From: JBHHYS01 sp046757645
GTDB lineage: Bacteria; Acidobacteriota; Terriglobia; Acidiferrales; 2-02-FULL-67-57
DNA length: 38,600 bases
Assembly (NCBI GenBank): GCA_046757645.1
Contig: JBHHYS010000013.1
Location: forward strand, 1-38,600
Direction of reading: 5' to 3'
The notes under the pieces are model-generated. The model was not told the origin of the DNA. It saw nothing but the letters and a program-made list of their open reading frames with translations, and did no database searches. The translations under genes were made by a program, and so were the position numbers. Shown piece after piece: positions 1 to 7,452 of the stretch (the stretch's first letter is position 1; each line of letters opens with the position of its first letter).

Positions 1-86
1 AGCCGCTGGGGGTTTGGGCACCTAGTCATCACACAAACTTTAAGGGAAAGGCCAAGCGACTCTGACCCTGCGAGTTGGAGAGAGCC

Positions 87-905
87 ATGGAAGTGAAGGA
101 ATTACCCATCGATGAGATTGAGATTTCGCAATTCAACACGCGCAAAGACTTAGCTGCTGGCACCGAAGACAGCTCCATTGACGACCTGGCCGATAGTATC
201 CGCGAAAAAGATCTCCTGAGCCCGATTATGGTTCGTGTTGCAGCCGGCGGGAAATATGAGCTGATCGCTGGTCAACGGAGACTTCTAGCCTGTAGGAAAC
301 TCGGCATGACAACAATCGCGGCGATGGTTCGTTCACAGGTGGATGATGCCGATGCCACAGCGATATCGCTAATCGAAAATGTCCACCGCGCCGAGATGAA
401 CCCGATGGACAAGGCCAAGGCTTTTGCGGCATTGCGCCACAAATATGGTGGTGATGTACAGCGTGTGTCCAAAGAGACGGGGATAGGTGCGCAAACAGTC
501 AAGAAGTATTTGGGCCTACTTGCGTTGCCTGAGGCTATTCAGGCGAGAGTATCTACTTCGGAGGGGCCGGCCAGGATCGAAGCATTATCAACGTTAACGA
601 AAACTTTCACCGATCCAGACGACATGCTGGAGACTTACAACAAAACCGTTAATTTCAAGCAGGACGTTCAGAAGGCCATTTTGAAGAGTTCTGGTGGAGA
701 CATATCCCGCATCGACGAGCTTGTGGCGCGAGCTCAGGAAGGTGCTTTCGACACTAAATTCTGTCATGGCCTCGGGGGCAAACTGATGTGCGAATACATT
801 CCTGAAGAACTTGCTGCTAGCGTTATCCAGCTAGTGGAGCAATACCGCAAGGAGCGTGCGGGACCCGTCGACGTTAAGGAGGCAGCGAAAAGAGCCAAGA
901 TTTGA
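87..905 (+). CDS. ParB/Spo0J-family nuclease-like partition protein
   Basis: A 272-residue protein with the ParB N-terminal fold. Residues 62-65 (GQRR) match the GERR-type CTP-binding motif, residues 97-101 (ENVHR) match the ENxQR box, and a helix-turn-helix-like stretch follows near residues 120-145 (GIGAQTVKKYLGLL). ParB proteins bind parS-like sites and load as CTP-dependent clamps; many relatives sit on mobile elements. I chose ATG 87 over TTG 75 because a GGAG site lies at 77-80. No ParA is visible; it could lie upstream of the window. By eye the gene is clearly more AT-rich than the genes after it, which suggests transfer. It ends 10 bases before coxM. Chromosomal Spo0J is less likely because the C-terminal half is unlike it and no parA, rsmG or gidA neighbours are present. 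Confidence 0.85.
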   Translation: MEVKELPIDEIEISQFNTRKDLAAGTEDSSIDDLADSIREKDLLSPIMVRVAAGGKYELIAGQRRLLACRKLGMTTIAAMVRSQVDDADATAISLIENVHRAEMNPMDKAKAFAALRHKYGGDVQRVSKETGIGAQTVKKYLGLLALPEAIQARVSTSEGPARIEALSTLTKTFTDPDDMLETYNKTVNFKQDVQKAILKSSGGDISRIDELVARAQEGAFDTKFCHGLGGKLMCEYIPEELAASVIQLVEQYRKERAGPVDVKEAAKRAKI

Positions 906-915
906 GGACGAGCAT

Positions 916-1791
916 ATGATTCCAACCGCATTCGAGTATTTCGCCCCGCGCAGCCTTGATGAGGCGCTCGCGCTGCTCACCCGGCACGGCGGCGACGCCA
1001 AGCTGCTCGCCGGCGGCCACAGCCTGCTGCCCCTGATGAAGCTGCGCCTGGCCGCCCCCCACGTCCTGATTGACCTGGGGAAAATCGCTGGGCTGGCCTA
1101 CATCCGCGAAGAGGGCGAGCAAATCGCCGTCGGCGCCATGACCACGCATGCCCAGGTGGAGCGCTCCGAGCTCTTGCAGCGGCGGGCTCCCCTCCTGGCG
1201 GAGACGGCGGCCGCGATCGGCGACGTGCAGGTGCGCAACTGCGGCACCCTGGGCGGTGCCCTCGCTCACGCCGACCCCGCCGCCGACTATCCCGCTGCCA
1301 TCCTGGCGCTCGATGCCGCGTTGACCCTGACCAGCCAGAAGGGCAAGCGCACCGTGGCGGCGAAGGACTTCTTCCTGGAAATGTTGACCACGGCACTCCG
1401 GCCGGGCGAGATCCTCACCGAAATCCGCTTCGCTGCCGATGGGGTTCGCACCGGCGCGGCCTATCGCAAGCTGCACCAGCCCGCCTCGGGCTTTGCCATC
1501 GTGGGCGTAGCGGCCCGCGTAGAGCTCGCCGACGGGGGCCGCTGTCGCACCGCCCGCGTGGGTGTAACCGGGGTGGCGCCGAAAGCTTACCGGGCCACCG
1601 CAGTCGAACAAGCGCTGGCAGGCGAGTCGCTCGATGCGAAACGCATCGCGCAGGCGGCAGCGAATGCCGCTACAGGTGTCGAGCCGCTCGCCGACCTGCA
1701 CGCCTCCGCCCGTTACCGGGCCGCGATGACTGAAGTCTTCACCCGCCGGGCGCTCACCCAGGCCTTCGAGCGCGCCCGCACCCAGAAATGA
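916..1791 (+). CDS. coxM: FAD-binding subunit of a molybdenum hydroxylase (CoxM/CutM family)
   Basis: A 291-residue flavoprotein subunit of the xanthine dehydrogenase/aerobic CO dehydrogenase family, which passes electrons from the iron-sulfur subunit to FAD. Both FAD motifs are visible: AGGHSL at residues 32-37, and TLGG followed by AHADPAADYPA near residues 109-125. The C-terminal CO-dehydrogenase flavoprotein domain follows. Length is usual for the family. ATG 916 is preceded by GAGGA at 904-908; the open frame further upstream overlaps parB and is not needed. The stop overlaps the start of coxG by four bases (ATGA), so the two are co-translated. The iron-sulfur (coxS) and molybdopterin (coxL) subunits are not in the window, so the true substrate (CO, purine, aldehyde or other) cannot be told. 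Confidence 0.88.
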   Translation: MIPTAFEYFAPRSLDEALALLTRHGGDAKLLAGGHSLLPLMKLRLAAPHVLIDLGKIAGLAYIREEGEQIAVGAMTTHAQVERSELLQRRAPLLAETAAAIGDVQVRNCGTLGGALAHADPAADYPAAILALDAALTLTSQKGKRTVAAKDFFLEMLTTALRPGEILTEIRFAADGVRTGAAYRKLHQPASGFAIVGVAARVELADGGRCRTARVGVTGVAPKAYRATAVEQALAGESLDAKRIAQAAANAATGVEPLADLHASARYRAAMTEVFTRRALTQAFERARTQK

Positions 1792-2228
1792 AGATTGCCG
1801 GGACGCATACGCTGGCGGCGCCCCGCGACCGCGTCTATCAGCTTTTGACCTCTCCCCCCAGCCTGGCCAAGACCCTCCCGGGCTGCGAAAAGCTCGAGCC
1901 GGCCGGCGCGGACACCTTCCAGGTGAAAATAAAGCTCGGGCTGGCGGCCCTGAGCGGCGCCTACCAGGGGACGGTGAAGCTCAGCGAACAGCGCCCGCCG
2001 GAGCATCTGCGGCTGACGATGTCGAGCCGCGGCCCCTGGGGTTTTGCCGACGGTGACGGCACCTTGTCGCTCGAAGAGCAGGGCGCGCAGACGCTGGTGC
2101 GCTATGCGGGCGAGCTGAAAGTGGGGGGGATGATTGCCGCCGTGGGGCAGCGCTTGCTCGACGCCGCCGCCCGCAAGGTCATCGGCGACTTCTTTCAGAG
2201 CCTCGACAAAGAAGCCAGCGGCAGCTAG
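1788..2228 (+). CDS. coxG: CoxG-like SRPBCC protein
   Basis: A 146-residue START/SRPBCC-fold protein of the CO dehydrogenase subunit G family. Typical features are the N-terminal strand MKIAGTHTLAAPRDRVYQLL, the motif LAKTLPGCEKLEP, and a repetitive beta-sheet pattern (KIKLGLAALSGAYQGTVKL). CoxG proteins help assemble or anchor the molybdenum hydroxylase at the membrane. This copy lacks the long C-terminal hydrophobic tail of some homologues. The start overlaps the coxM stop by four bases, which supports one transcript. A dispersed inverted repeat begins 19 bases after the stop. Confidence 0.85.
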   Translation: MKIAGTHTLAAPRDRVYQLLTSPPSLAKTLPGCEKLEPAGADTFQVKIKLGLAALSGAYQGTVKLSEQRPPEHLRLTMSSRGPWGFADGDGTLSLEEQGAQTLVRYAGELKVGGMIAAVGQRLLDAAARKVIGDFFQSLDKEASGS

Positions 2229-2246
2229 AGAGGGAGCAAGGAGACA

Positions 2247-2325
2247 TTGTCATTCTGAACGCAGTGAAGAATCTCAGCCTGGAAAGATGGCATGGGTGAG
2301 ATCCTTCGCTTCGCTCAGGATGACA
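2247..2325. repeat. Solo inverted repeat, family B (MITE-like)
   Basis: Left arm 2247-2274 begins TTGTCATTCTGAACGC and right arm 2299-2325 ends GCTCAGGATGACA. The reverse complement of the right arm matches the left arm over about 27 bases with a few mismatches, around a 24-base centre. The same arm sequence is found at 28967-29000 and flanking the GIY-YIG gene at 38121-38506. This copy has no gene inside, so it looks like a non-autonomous version. Confidence 0.8.
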
Positions 2326-2357
2326 GAATCGGCCGCTGTGCTACTGGCCCAGCTTGA

Positions 2358-2708
2358 CTAGGTTGTGCCCTTGCCTTCTTTCTGTTCACGCAGTTGCTGT
2401 TTCCAGCCCAGGACGCGGGCCTGGTTGGCCTCCTCTTCGGCCTCTGCCTTCTTCCCTTGCTGCTGGTAGAAGCGGGAGAGGCTGGTATGGGCCAGGACGT
2501 CGTCCGGGTCGAGCTCGGCGATGCGCCGGGCGGTGGCGATGGCGTCGTCCAGCTTGCCTTGCTGGGCGTAAACCTGGGCGAGCCCGTGCAAAGCATCGGT
2601 GTAAGCAGGGTCGGCCTCCAGCGCCTTCTTGTATTCAGCACTGGCCTCCTCCAGATTGCCGCTGGCGAAGGCTTCAAGCCCGCGGTCGTAGTGCTCTTCA
2701 GCGTTCAT
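2358..2708 (-). CDS. Small tetratricopeptide-repeat protein
   Basis: A 116-residue soluble protein made of about two and a half TPR units. The first runs from residue 3 (AEEHYDRGLEAFASGNLEEASAEY), the second from residue 36 (YTDALHGLAQVYAQQGKLDDAI) and the third from residue 70 (VLAHTSLSRFYQQQGKKAEAEEE). The tail is charged. TPR proteins are protein-binding scaffolds; no specific partner can be named. A GGAG lies just before ATG 2708. The gene starts 31 bases after the antiporter stop on the same strand, so the two probably share a transcript. Confidence 0.8.
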   Translation of the reverse strand: MNAEEHYDRGLEAFASGNLEEASAEYKKALEADPAYTDALHGLAQVYAQQGKLDDAIATARRIAELDPDDVLAHTSLSRFYQQQGKKAEAEEEANQARVLGWKQQLREQKEGKGTT

Positions 2709-2739
2709 CGTGACTCCGCGAGACGGGCCGGCGTCCCTT

Positions 2740-4455
2740 CTATTCTACACGAGCTGCTTCCGCTTGCTCTCCGGCATTCTCGACTTGTTGGGACGCCTGA
2801 TTCCGCGAGATACCATAGACGCCGAGGAGGCGAATGATGATTTCCGCCGCCGCCTCCCTCTCTTCCGAGACTACCTGGGAGGCGCCGGCGCGTTCCAGGA
2901 TTGGCTGCTCCTCCAGGCGTTTCGTGCGCACCAGGATGGTGAGCTGGGGATTGAGCAAACGGGCATTTGAGACCGCCCGGCTCAGCACGAAGGGATCGGA
3001 AATCGCATAGACAATGGCGCGGGCCCGCCCCGCTCCTGCTTTGGCCAGAATCGCCTGACTGCTGCCGTCGCCAAAGAGGATGGTCTCCTGCGCGGCCGCC
3101 GCTCGGCGAACCGTCTCCGGGTTCGTTTCCAGCACCAGGTAAGGAATCCCTGCCTGCTTCAGTACGCGGGCCGTCAGCCGCCCACTGAGGCCGTAGCCGC
3201 AAACGATGACGTGATCATTGAGCGCCCTGGCCTGCTGCTTGAGCTTGGCTTCGCCTAGCTCCGGGAAGAAGCGGAGCAGGATCGGCATTTCGGAGAAGCG
3301 CGCCGCCAGCCTGGGGGAAGCCTGGGCGACGAGCGGGGTGATCATCATGCTGAACACGGCGGCCGCCAGAAAGGTCTGGTAGCCTGCCTCGCTCACCAGG
3401 CCCAGCCCCGCGCCCTGTTGCAGCAGCACGAAGGAGAACTCTCCTACCTGGGCCAGCCCCAGTCCCACCAGCAGCGACATCCTCAGCGGAAAGCCTAAGC
3501 TCAGCACGGCGCTCGCTCCGGTGAGCAGCTTGGCGAGAAAAATACCCGCGGCCAACAGGGCCACTACCGTCCAATTCGCCCGCACAAAGCCGAGGTGGAT
3601 GAGCATGCCGATGGAGATGAAGAAGAGACTGCTGAAACTGTCGCGGAAGGGCAAGATTTCGGAGAGGATCTGGTGGGCGAACTCGGATTCGGACAATGCC
3701 AGCCCGGCCAGAAAGGCGCCCAGGGCCAACGACAGACCTAATTGTCCCGCCACCCAGGCGGTGCCCAGGCTGAAGAAGATGGTGGCAATCAGGAAGATCT
3801 CTTTGCTGCGCAGCTGGACGATGGTTCGCCAGAGCGGGCCGAACAGGTAGTGGGCCACCAAGAGGAGGGCGGCCACCAACCCCAGGGCTTTGCCCAGAGC
3901 ATAGACAATGGTGAAGGCGATGCCGGGGGCGGGAGCCGCCAGGGCGGGAATCAGCGCCATCATCGGAACCACACAAAGATCCTGAAAGAGCAGCACGCCG
4001 AGGATGGCCCGGCCGTGGGGGCTGTCGAGTTCTTGTCGCTCGAAGAGCAGCTTCAAAACGATGGCGGTGCTGCTGGCGGCAATCAGAAAGCCCCAGAAGA
4101 GGCTCTGCCGCCAGGTGTAGCCGATGGAGATGGCCAGCAAGGAGCTGACCAGGATGGTGAAAACGACCTGGCGGCTGCCCGCTCCCAGCACCACCTGGCG
4201 CATCCGCAGGAGCTTTTCCAAAGAGAACTCAATTCCTAGAGTGAAGAGCAGCAGCACGACCCCGATCTCCGCCATCAATTCGATGCCTGCGCGGTTGGTG
4301 ATCACACCCAGACCCGAGGGTCCCACCAGGATCCCGGTCAGCAGGTAGGCGACGATGGTGGACTGGCGCGCCTTGTGCAACACCACGGAAATGAGCGTGG
4401 CGAAGCCAAACAGGATCAGCAGATCGCGCAGCAGCTCGAAGTGTTCCATTACCAT
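2740..4455 (-). CDS. CPA2-family cation/proton antiporter with RCK (TrkA-N) domain, KefB-like
   Basis: About 571 residues. Residues 1-400 carry some twelve hydrophobic segments of the Na+/H+ exchanger fold, including the conserved GPSGLG turn and LLFTLGIEFSLEKL. A cytoplasmic Rossmann RCK_N domain follows (HVIVCGYGLSGRL, then GDGSSQAILAKAG), which binds NAD(H) or nucleotides and gates transport. Such proteins exchange K+ or Na+ for protons across the inner membrane. The open frame extends further upstream to 5178 but overlaps the divergent gene, so I start at ATG 4455; ATG 4449 is equally possible and neither has a strong ribosome site. A sigma70-like promoter lies at 4496-4524. K+ versus Na+ specificity cannot be read from the sequence. 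Confidence 0.9.
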   Translation of the reverse strand: MVMEHFELLRDLLILFGFATLISVVLHKARQSTIVAYLLTGILVGPSGLGVITNRAGIELMAEIGVVLLLFTLGIEFSLEKLLRMRQVVLGAGSRQVVFTILVSSLLAISIGYTWRQSLFWGFLIAASSTAIVLKLLFERQELDSPHGRAILGVLLFQDLCVVPMMALIPALAAPAPGIAFTIVYALGKALGLVAALLLVAHYLFGPLWRTIVQLRSKEIFLIATIFFSLGTAWVAGQLGLSLALGAFLAGLALSESEFAHQILSEILPFRDSFSSLFFISIGMLIHLGFVRANWTVVALLAAGIFLAKLLTGASAVLSLGFPLRMSLLVGLGLAQVGEFSFVLLQQGAGLGLVSEAGYQTFLAAAVFSMMITPLVAQASPRLAARFSEMPILLRFFPELGEAKLKQQARALNDHVIVCGYGLSGRLTARVLKQAGIPYLVLETNPETVRRAAAAQETILFGDGSSQAILAKAGAGRARAIVYAISDPFVLSRAVSNARLLNPQLTILVRTKRLEEQPILERAGASQVVSEEREAAAEIIIRLLGVYGISRNQASQQVENAGEQAEAARVE

Positions 4456-4495
4456 CGATGAAGAAATGGCCCCGCGGAGGCGCGCGGTCGTTCTG

Positions 4496-4524
4496 AGTGT
4501 ACGCGTCCCGAACGCGATTGCCAA
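4496..4524 (-). promoter_or_regulatory. Sigma70-type promoter for the antiporter
   Basis: On the minus strand, TTGGCA (4524-4519), a 17-base spacer, then TACACT (4501-4496). It lies about 40 bases upstream of the antiporter start. Confidence 0.5.
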
Positions 4525-4566
4525 CCGCGGAGCGGTATGCCAAAGTGAATGCGCCGGGGGCGAGGT

Positions 4567-5202
4567 ATGCCGGAGAAGAAACGAGCGCGGGAGCGGGTGT
4601 CGCTCGGGGTGCGCCTGCGGCGCGCGGCACTCTACGTGCTGTTTGCGCTGGTGCTGCTGATCCCCCAAACATTGGCGCTCCGCCGGCACCGCCGCGGGTG
4701 GAACGCGCTCCGCCTCGGGCTCGCTTTGACCGGAGTAGCCTTGCTGGTCGCCGTCCGCAACCAGCCCTCGCCCGGGGGAAGCGCCATTATCGCCCTGCTC
4801 TTGATTCTCCTGGCGTTGTTGGTGCCGCCGGTGAAGGAAGGCAAATCCGTGGACGAGCAGGCGCGGGAACTGGGCGCGCTGGTGGTGGTGAATGGCGGGC
4901 GCTTTCGGAGCGCGGGTGCTCACTCGACCGAGGCCCGCTTGTTCGTCGCCCCCGAGCGCGTGCATGTCCTCGACCTCCAGCACCGGCCGCTGCTGGAAAT
5001 TCCCCTGGGCGCGATTTCCGCACTCAGGGTTGAGGAAGCAAAGGAGGCAAAAGAAGCAGAGGACAACTGGGGGCTGCGGGTGGAATGGGAGGAGGGTAGC
5101 GCTACCTTTTACTACGAAGGGTTCTTTGCCGAGCACCTGGCGCGGGTGGCCGAGACCACCCTGCGCAGCCAACTCCACCGCGAGCTACGCGTAGTCAGGT
5201 AG
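4567..5202 (+). CDS. Small inner-membrane protein of unknown function
   Basis: A 211-residue protein I do not recognise. It starts with a basic stretch (MPEKKRARERV), followed by two or three membrane segments: about residues 20-36 (ALYVLFALVLLIPQTLAL), 48-62 (LGLALTGVALLVAVR) and 70-87 (IIALLLILLALLVPP). The rest is a cytoplasmic domain rich in beta strands that ends ATFYYEGFFAEHLARV. It could be a pleckstrin-homology-like membrane sensor, but that is a guess from the strand pattern. ATG 4567 follows GGGGGCGAGG. It is divergent from the antiporter, with 111 bases between the starts. Confidence 0.7.
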   Translation: MPEKKRARERVSLGVRLRRAALYVLFALVLLIPQTLALRRHRRGWNALRLGLALTGVALLVAVRNQPSPGGSAIIALLLILLALLVPPVKEGKSVDEQARELGALVVVNGGRFRSAGAHSTEARLFVAPERVHVLDLQHRPLLEIPLGAISALRVEEAKEAKEAEDNWGLRVEWEEGSATFYYEGFFAEHLARVAETTLRSQLHRELRVVR

Positions 5203-5218
5203 GGCAGGGACTTGCTTG

Positions 5219-5284
5219 CCCTGAGCGAAGTCGTCCCTCGGCAAGCTCGGGACGACCCTGAGCCTGTCGAACGGGTCGAAGGGC
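5219..5284. repeat. Dispersed repeat, family D
   Basis: Contains CCTGAGCGAAG, then CCTGAGCCTGTCGAA followed by GGGTCGAAGGG. Related blocks occur at 6419-6453 and 6829-6868. It lies between two convergent genes. Confidence 0.6.
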
Positions 5285-5298
5285 CCCCTGCCGTTGCC

Positions 5299-6360
5299 CT
5301 AGCGGATGGAGTCGCCTGCCAGGCCCCAGAAGTCCTTGGCGTAGTAGTGGGAGACGACGTTCCCGAACAGATAGCAGATTCCCTGGCAGGCAGGGATGTC
5401 GCCGTGGATTTTCTTTCCCCGGGCGAACACCTTCGCGAAGGAGCCTTCCTGGAGGAGGTTGCCGCCGATCTTCTTCAGGGGCTCGCAGGGATAAAAAACA
5501 TCGCCGTTCGGATAGACGCGGGGAAACATAGTGGGAAAGCACTGGAAGTCGCCGAACTCCAGCAAGGTGCGCAGCAGCTTGGGGGTGCCGTTGATGGGCT
5601 GCGCCGCCTGACGGCGCCGCGCCACAATCTTGTCCACCAGCCGCTGGTAGCCCGGATTCTGCCGCAGGCGCAGGTTGGGCATTTTCCCCTTCAAGGCTGT
5701 CTGGGTGGCGAAGACGAAGCCGTGTTCCCCGCAAAAGTCGAGGATGCGGTCGATTTCATGGATATTCCAGTCTTCGATCACCGTGCTGACGGTGATATCG
5801 GAGGGTCGGGGAAGCCTGGATTTTGCCAGCATCAAATTCTCGAGCACCTTGGGGAGCACCGCCGGCTTCGACATCGGCAGCTTGATGTCCACCGTCAGCG
5901 CGTCCAGGCTGACGATCAGGCTGGTGAGGTGGTCGAAGAGCTTCTGCCGGCGGTGAAGCATGGTGCCGTTGGTCACCAGCAAGACGGAGCGGAACTTCAC
6001 CTCCTGGCGGGCCGCCCCCGCCAGCTCTTCGATGTCGTCCCGCACCAGGGGCTCGCCGCCGGTAAAGAGGATGGAGTCGGTTTCCCGCCGGATGATGCGC
6101 AGCAGCTCAATCGTGCGCGCGGTGGGCAGCTCCTGGCTGAAGACGTCCGGTTCCTTCTGCGTGCAGTAGGTGCAGGCCAGGTTGCACTTGTGGGTGACGT
6201 AGAGCACGGCGGCGTAAGGGGCGATGACGTTGGTGCGGAGAATCCGCCGGCGGTACTGGTTCTGGAAATAGTGCTTGAAATTTTTGAGCACAAAAGGAGA
6301 GTAGCGCAGCAGGCCGCGGAGCAGCTTCCGGGTTGTCGGCGCCGGCTTCCTGTTTTCCAT
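5299..6360 (-). CDS. Radical SAM protein with SPASM-like C-terminal cysteines
   Basis: A 353-residue radical S-adenosylmethionine enzyme. The [4Fe-4S] cluster motif CxxxCxxC is at residues 59-66 (CNLACTYC), followed by the SAM-binding FTGGEPL near residue 98 and the strand LVTNGTML. The C-terminal third carries extra cysteines (QCFP, YPCEP, and CxxxC in PACQGICYL), the pattern of SPASM/twitch domains that hold auxiliary clusters in peptide- or lipid-modifying enzymes. An arginine/lysine-rich N-terminus (residues 9-43) resembles the head of membrane-associated family members. The substrate is unknown. No precursor peptide or partner enzyme is evident nearby. Upstream lies a repeat-rich stretch with no clear promoter. 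Confidence 0.85.
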   Translation of the reverse strand: MENRKPAPTTRKLLRGLLRYSPFVLKNFKHYFQNQYRRRILRTNVIAPYAAVLYVTHKCNLACTYCTQKEPDVFSQELPTARTIELLRIIRRETDSILFTGGEPLVRDDIEELAGAARQEVKFRSVLLVTNGTMLHRRQKLFDHLTSLIVSLDALTVDIKLPMSKPAVLPKVLENLMLAKSRLPRPSDITVSTVIEDWNIHEIDRILDFCGEHGFVFATQTALKGKMPNLRLRQNPGYQRLVDKIVARRRQAAQPINGTPKLLRTLLEFGDFQCFPTMFPRVYPNGDVFYPCEPLKKIGGNLLQEGSFAKVFARGKKIHGDIPACQGICYLFGNVVSHYYAKDFWGLAGDSIR

Positions 6361-6574
6361 GAAGCAAGCTCTCAGTGCTCAGCTTTCAGCCTTCCGGTGG
6401 GGCAAACAATCCTGCTCGCCCCGAGCGGAGTCGAGGGGAGCGCTGTCGAAGGGTCTGTCCCTTTTCCATCCGTGGTAGGACAGACATTCTTGCCTGTCCG
6501 CCCAAACCGGCATAGTCTAAGCGGCCCGAGCGCCCAAGCCCAAGGTCTTTGCAGCGAATGGGGACAAAACGCCG
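6361..6574. repeat. Repeat-rich intergenic stretch with two family C palindromes
   Basis: No gene is supported here. Two palindromic blocks are visible: 6396-6422 (GGGGCAAACAATCCTGCTCG) and 6478-6499 (GGACAGACATTCTTGCCTGT, stem GGACAG/CTGTCC). A family D block (GAGTCGAGGGG then TGTCGAAGGG) lies at 6419-6453. The family C block recurs at 30517-30541 upstream of hrcA. Confidence 0.55.
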
Positions 6575-6790
6575 TTGATTTACGCCCTGCGCTACTTCTG
6601 GCGCGTCGCCAAGGGCCACCGGCTCCGGCCCTGGCAGAGCCCCTATCTCCGCTGGCGCCTGGAAACGTATTTTGGCGTGCCCGCCGAGAGCCTCACCCGA
6701 GACGACTTCTTCCGCCTCCTCTGGCAAAACCGTCGACGTATTTGGTCGTTTGTGCGCTGGTGCTCGGAAATGGAACACCGCCATTTCTGA
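6575..6790 (+). CDS. Small basic aromatic-rich protein, conserved-looking
   Basis: A 71-residue protein starting at TTG 6575, with GGGGA about 10 bases upstream. It is rich in tryptophan, tyrosine and arginine: LRYFWRVAKGHRLRPW, then SPYLRWRLETYFG, ending RRRIWSFVRWCSEMEHRHF. I have an impression of similar short proteins in acidobacterial genomes but cannot confirm it. Independent support is that a second, out-of-context copy of the C-terminal pattern (RRRLRAFLRWAQAMERQHM) is coded at 6869-6930, which implies a real conserved protein. Function is unknown. No membrane segment is evident. Confidence 0.55.
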   Translation: MIYALRYFWRVAKGHRLRPWQSPYLRWRLETYFGVPAESLTRDDFFRLLWQNRRRIWSFVRWCSEMEHRHF

Positions 6791-6828
6791 GTGCCATCGG
6801 CTGTCGGTGGGCCCGATTTTGCCCTGCC

Positions 6829-6868
6829 TGCCCTGAGCCTGTCGAAGGGAGCGAAGCCGAAGGGCGCG
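6829..6868. repeat. Dispersed repeat, family D
   Basis: Contains CCCTGAGCCTGTCGAAGGGA followed by GCGAAGCCGAAGGG. It separates the small gene at 6575-6790 from the broken copy of its 3' end. Confidence 0.6.
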
Positions 6869-6930
6869 AGCGTCGCCGCCTCCGCGCCTTCCTCCGCTGG
6901 GCGCAGGCGATGGAGCGGCAGCACATGGCC
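6869..6930 (+). pseudogene. Fragment related to the C-terminus of the 6575-6790 protein
   Basis: Read in the frame starting at 6869, this codes RRRLRAFLRWAQAMERQHM, which aligns without gaps to RRRIWSFVRWCSEMEHRHF at the end of the neighbouring small protein, about half the positions being identical. There is no matching N-terminal part. A family D repeat lies just before the fragment, so a repeat-mediated duplication or an exchange of the gene's 3' end is likely. Confidence 0.45.
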
Positions 6931-7400
6931 GGCTTGGATTCACCACAGAGGCCCATACGGGCAGGCACAGAGGACACAGAGACTCGTCCGTTGCTGCAGA
7001 CTCGATTTTACGCGAGCGCGGGAGCTGGTAGCGGCGAGGAATGCGCTTGGTGACAGCCTGCATTCCTCGTCGGCTTTTTTGAGCGAGACCCTGCAAACAA
7101 CGCAGGCCAAGTCGACGACGAAGGCTGTCCCTCGACTAGGCTCCCTTCAGCTCCGCTCAGGGTCTCCGCCCCGACTAAATCGGGGTTTCCGCTTCGCTCC
7201 AACTGCGCTCCGAAAAGCCGGGCCCTGACAGTGCCTACTTCTGTTCTTCGTGCCGGCCAAGAGGCGGGTGCCCCTCGCAAGGCTCGGGATAAACTCCGCA
7301 CCTCTTCCGGACTGCCTACCAATGTGGCCGGTTATCGCCAGATGCTGCCAGTTCCATTCTACAGGCGAGGGAGCGGGAGCACTTCCGCTGAAGAGCGCTT
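6931..7400. other. Non-coding stretch with hairpins and degenerate repeats
   Basis: No convincing gene. A block CACCACAGAGG followed by CACAGAGGACACAGAG lies at 6951-6982, and a small palindrome CCCCGA-CTAAA-TCGGGG followed by TTT lies at 7169-7188. A strong hairpin at 7035-7080 is listed separately. The region looks like an accumulation of short dispersed repeats between the two radical SAM loci. Confidence 0.5.
7035..7080 (+). terminator. Terminator-like hairpin with T-tract
   Basis: A perfect 10-base stem, CGAGGAATGC at 7035-7044 with GCATTCCTCG at 7060-7069, and a 15-base loop. TTTTTT follows at 7075-7080. The five-base gap before the T-tract is longer than ideal. Confidence 0.45.
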
Positions 7401-7401
7401 T

Positions 7402-7430
7402 TTGACCGGGACGCACTTGAAGCGTAAAAT
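7402..7430 (+). promoter_or_regulatory. Sigma70-type promoter for the AmmeMemoRadiSam enzyme
   Basis: TTGACC (7402-7407), a 17-base spacer, TAAAAT (7425-7430). The predicted transcript start is about 15 bases before the gene and keeps the AGAGGAG ribosome site. Confidence 0.7.
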
Positions 7431-7452
7431 AAGAGGGTAGAGGAGCGGCGTG

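Noticed and set aside
4456..5178. N-terminal extension of the antiporter
   Set aside because: It overlaps the divergent membrane-protein gene and a promoter, and it has no membrane or signal features.
5212..7053. Long plus-strand open frame opposite the radical SAM gene
   Set aside because: It is antisense to a clear radical SAM coding region. The translation has low-complexity, shadow-type composition, and only the piece at 6869-6930 resembles a real protein.
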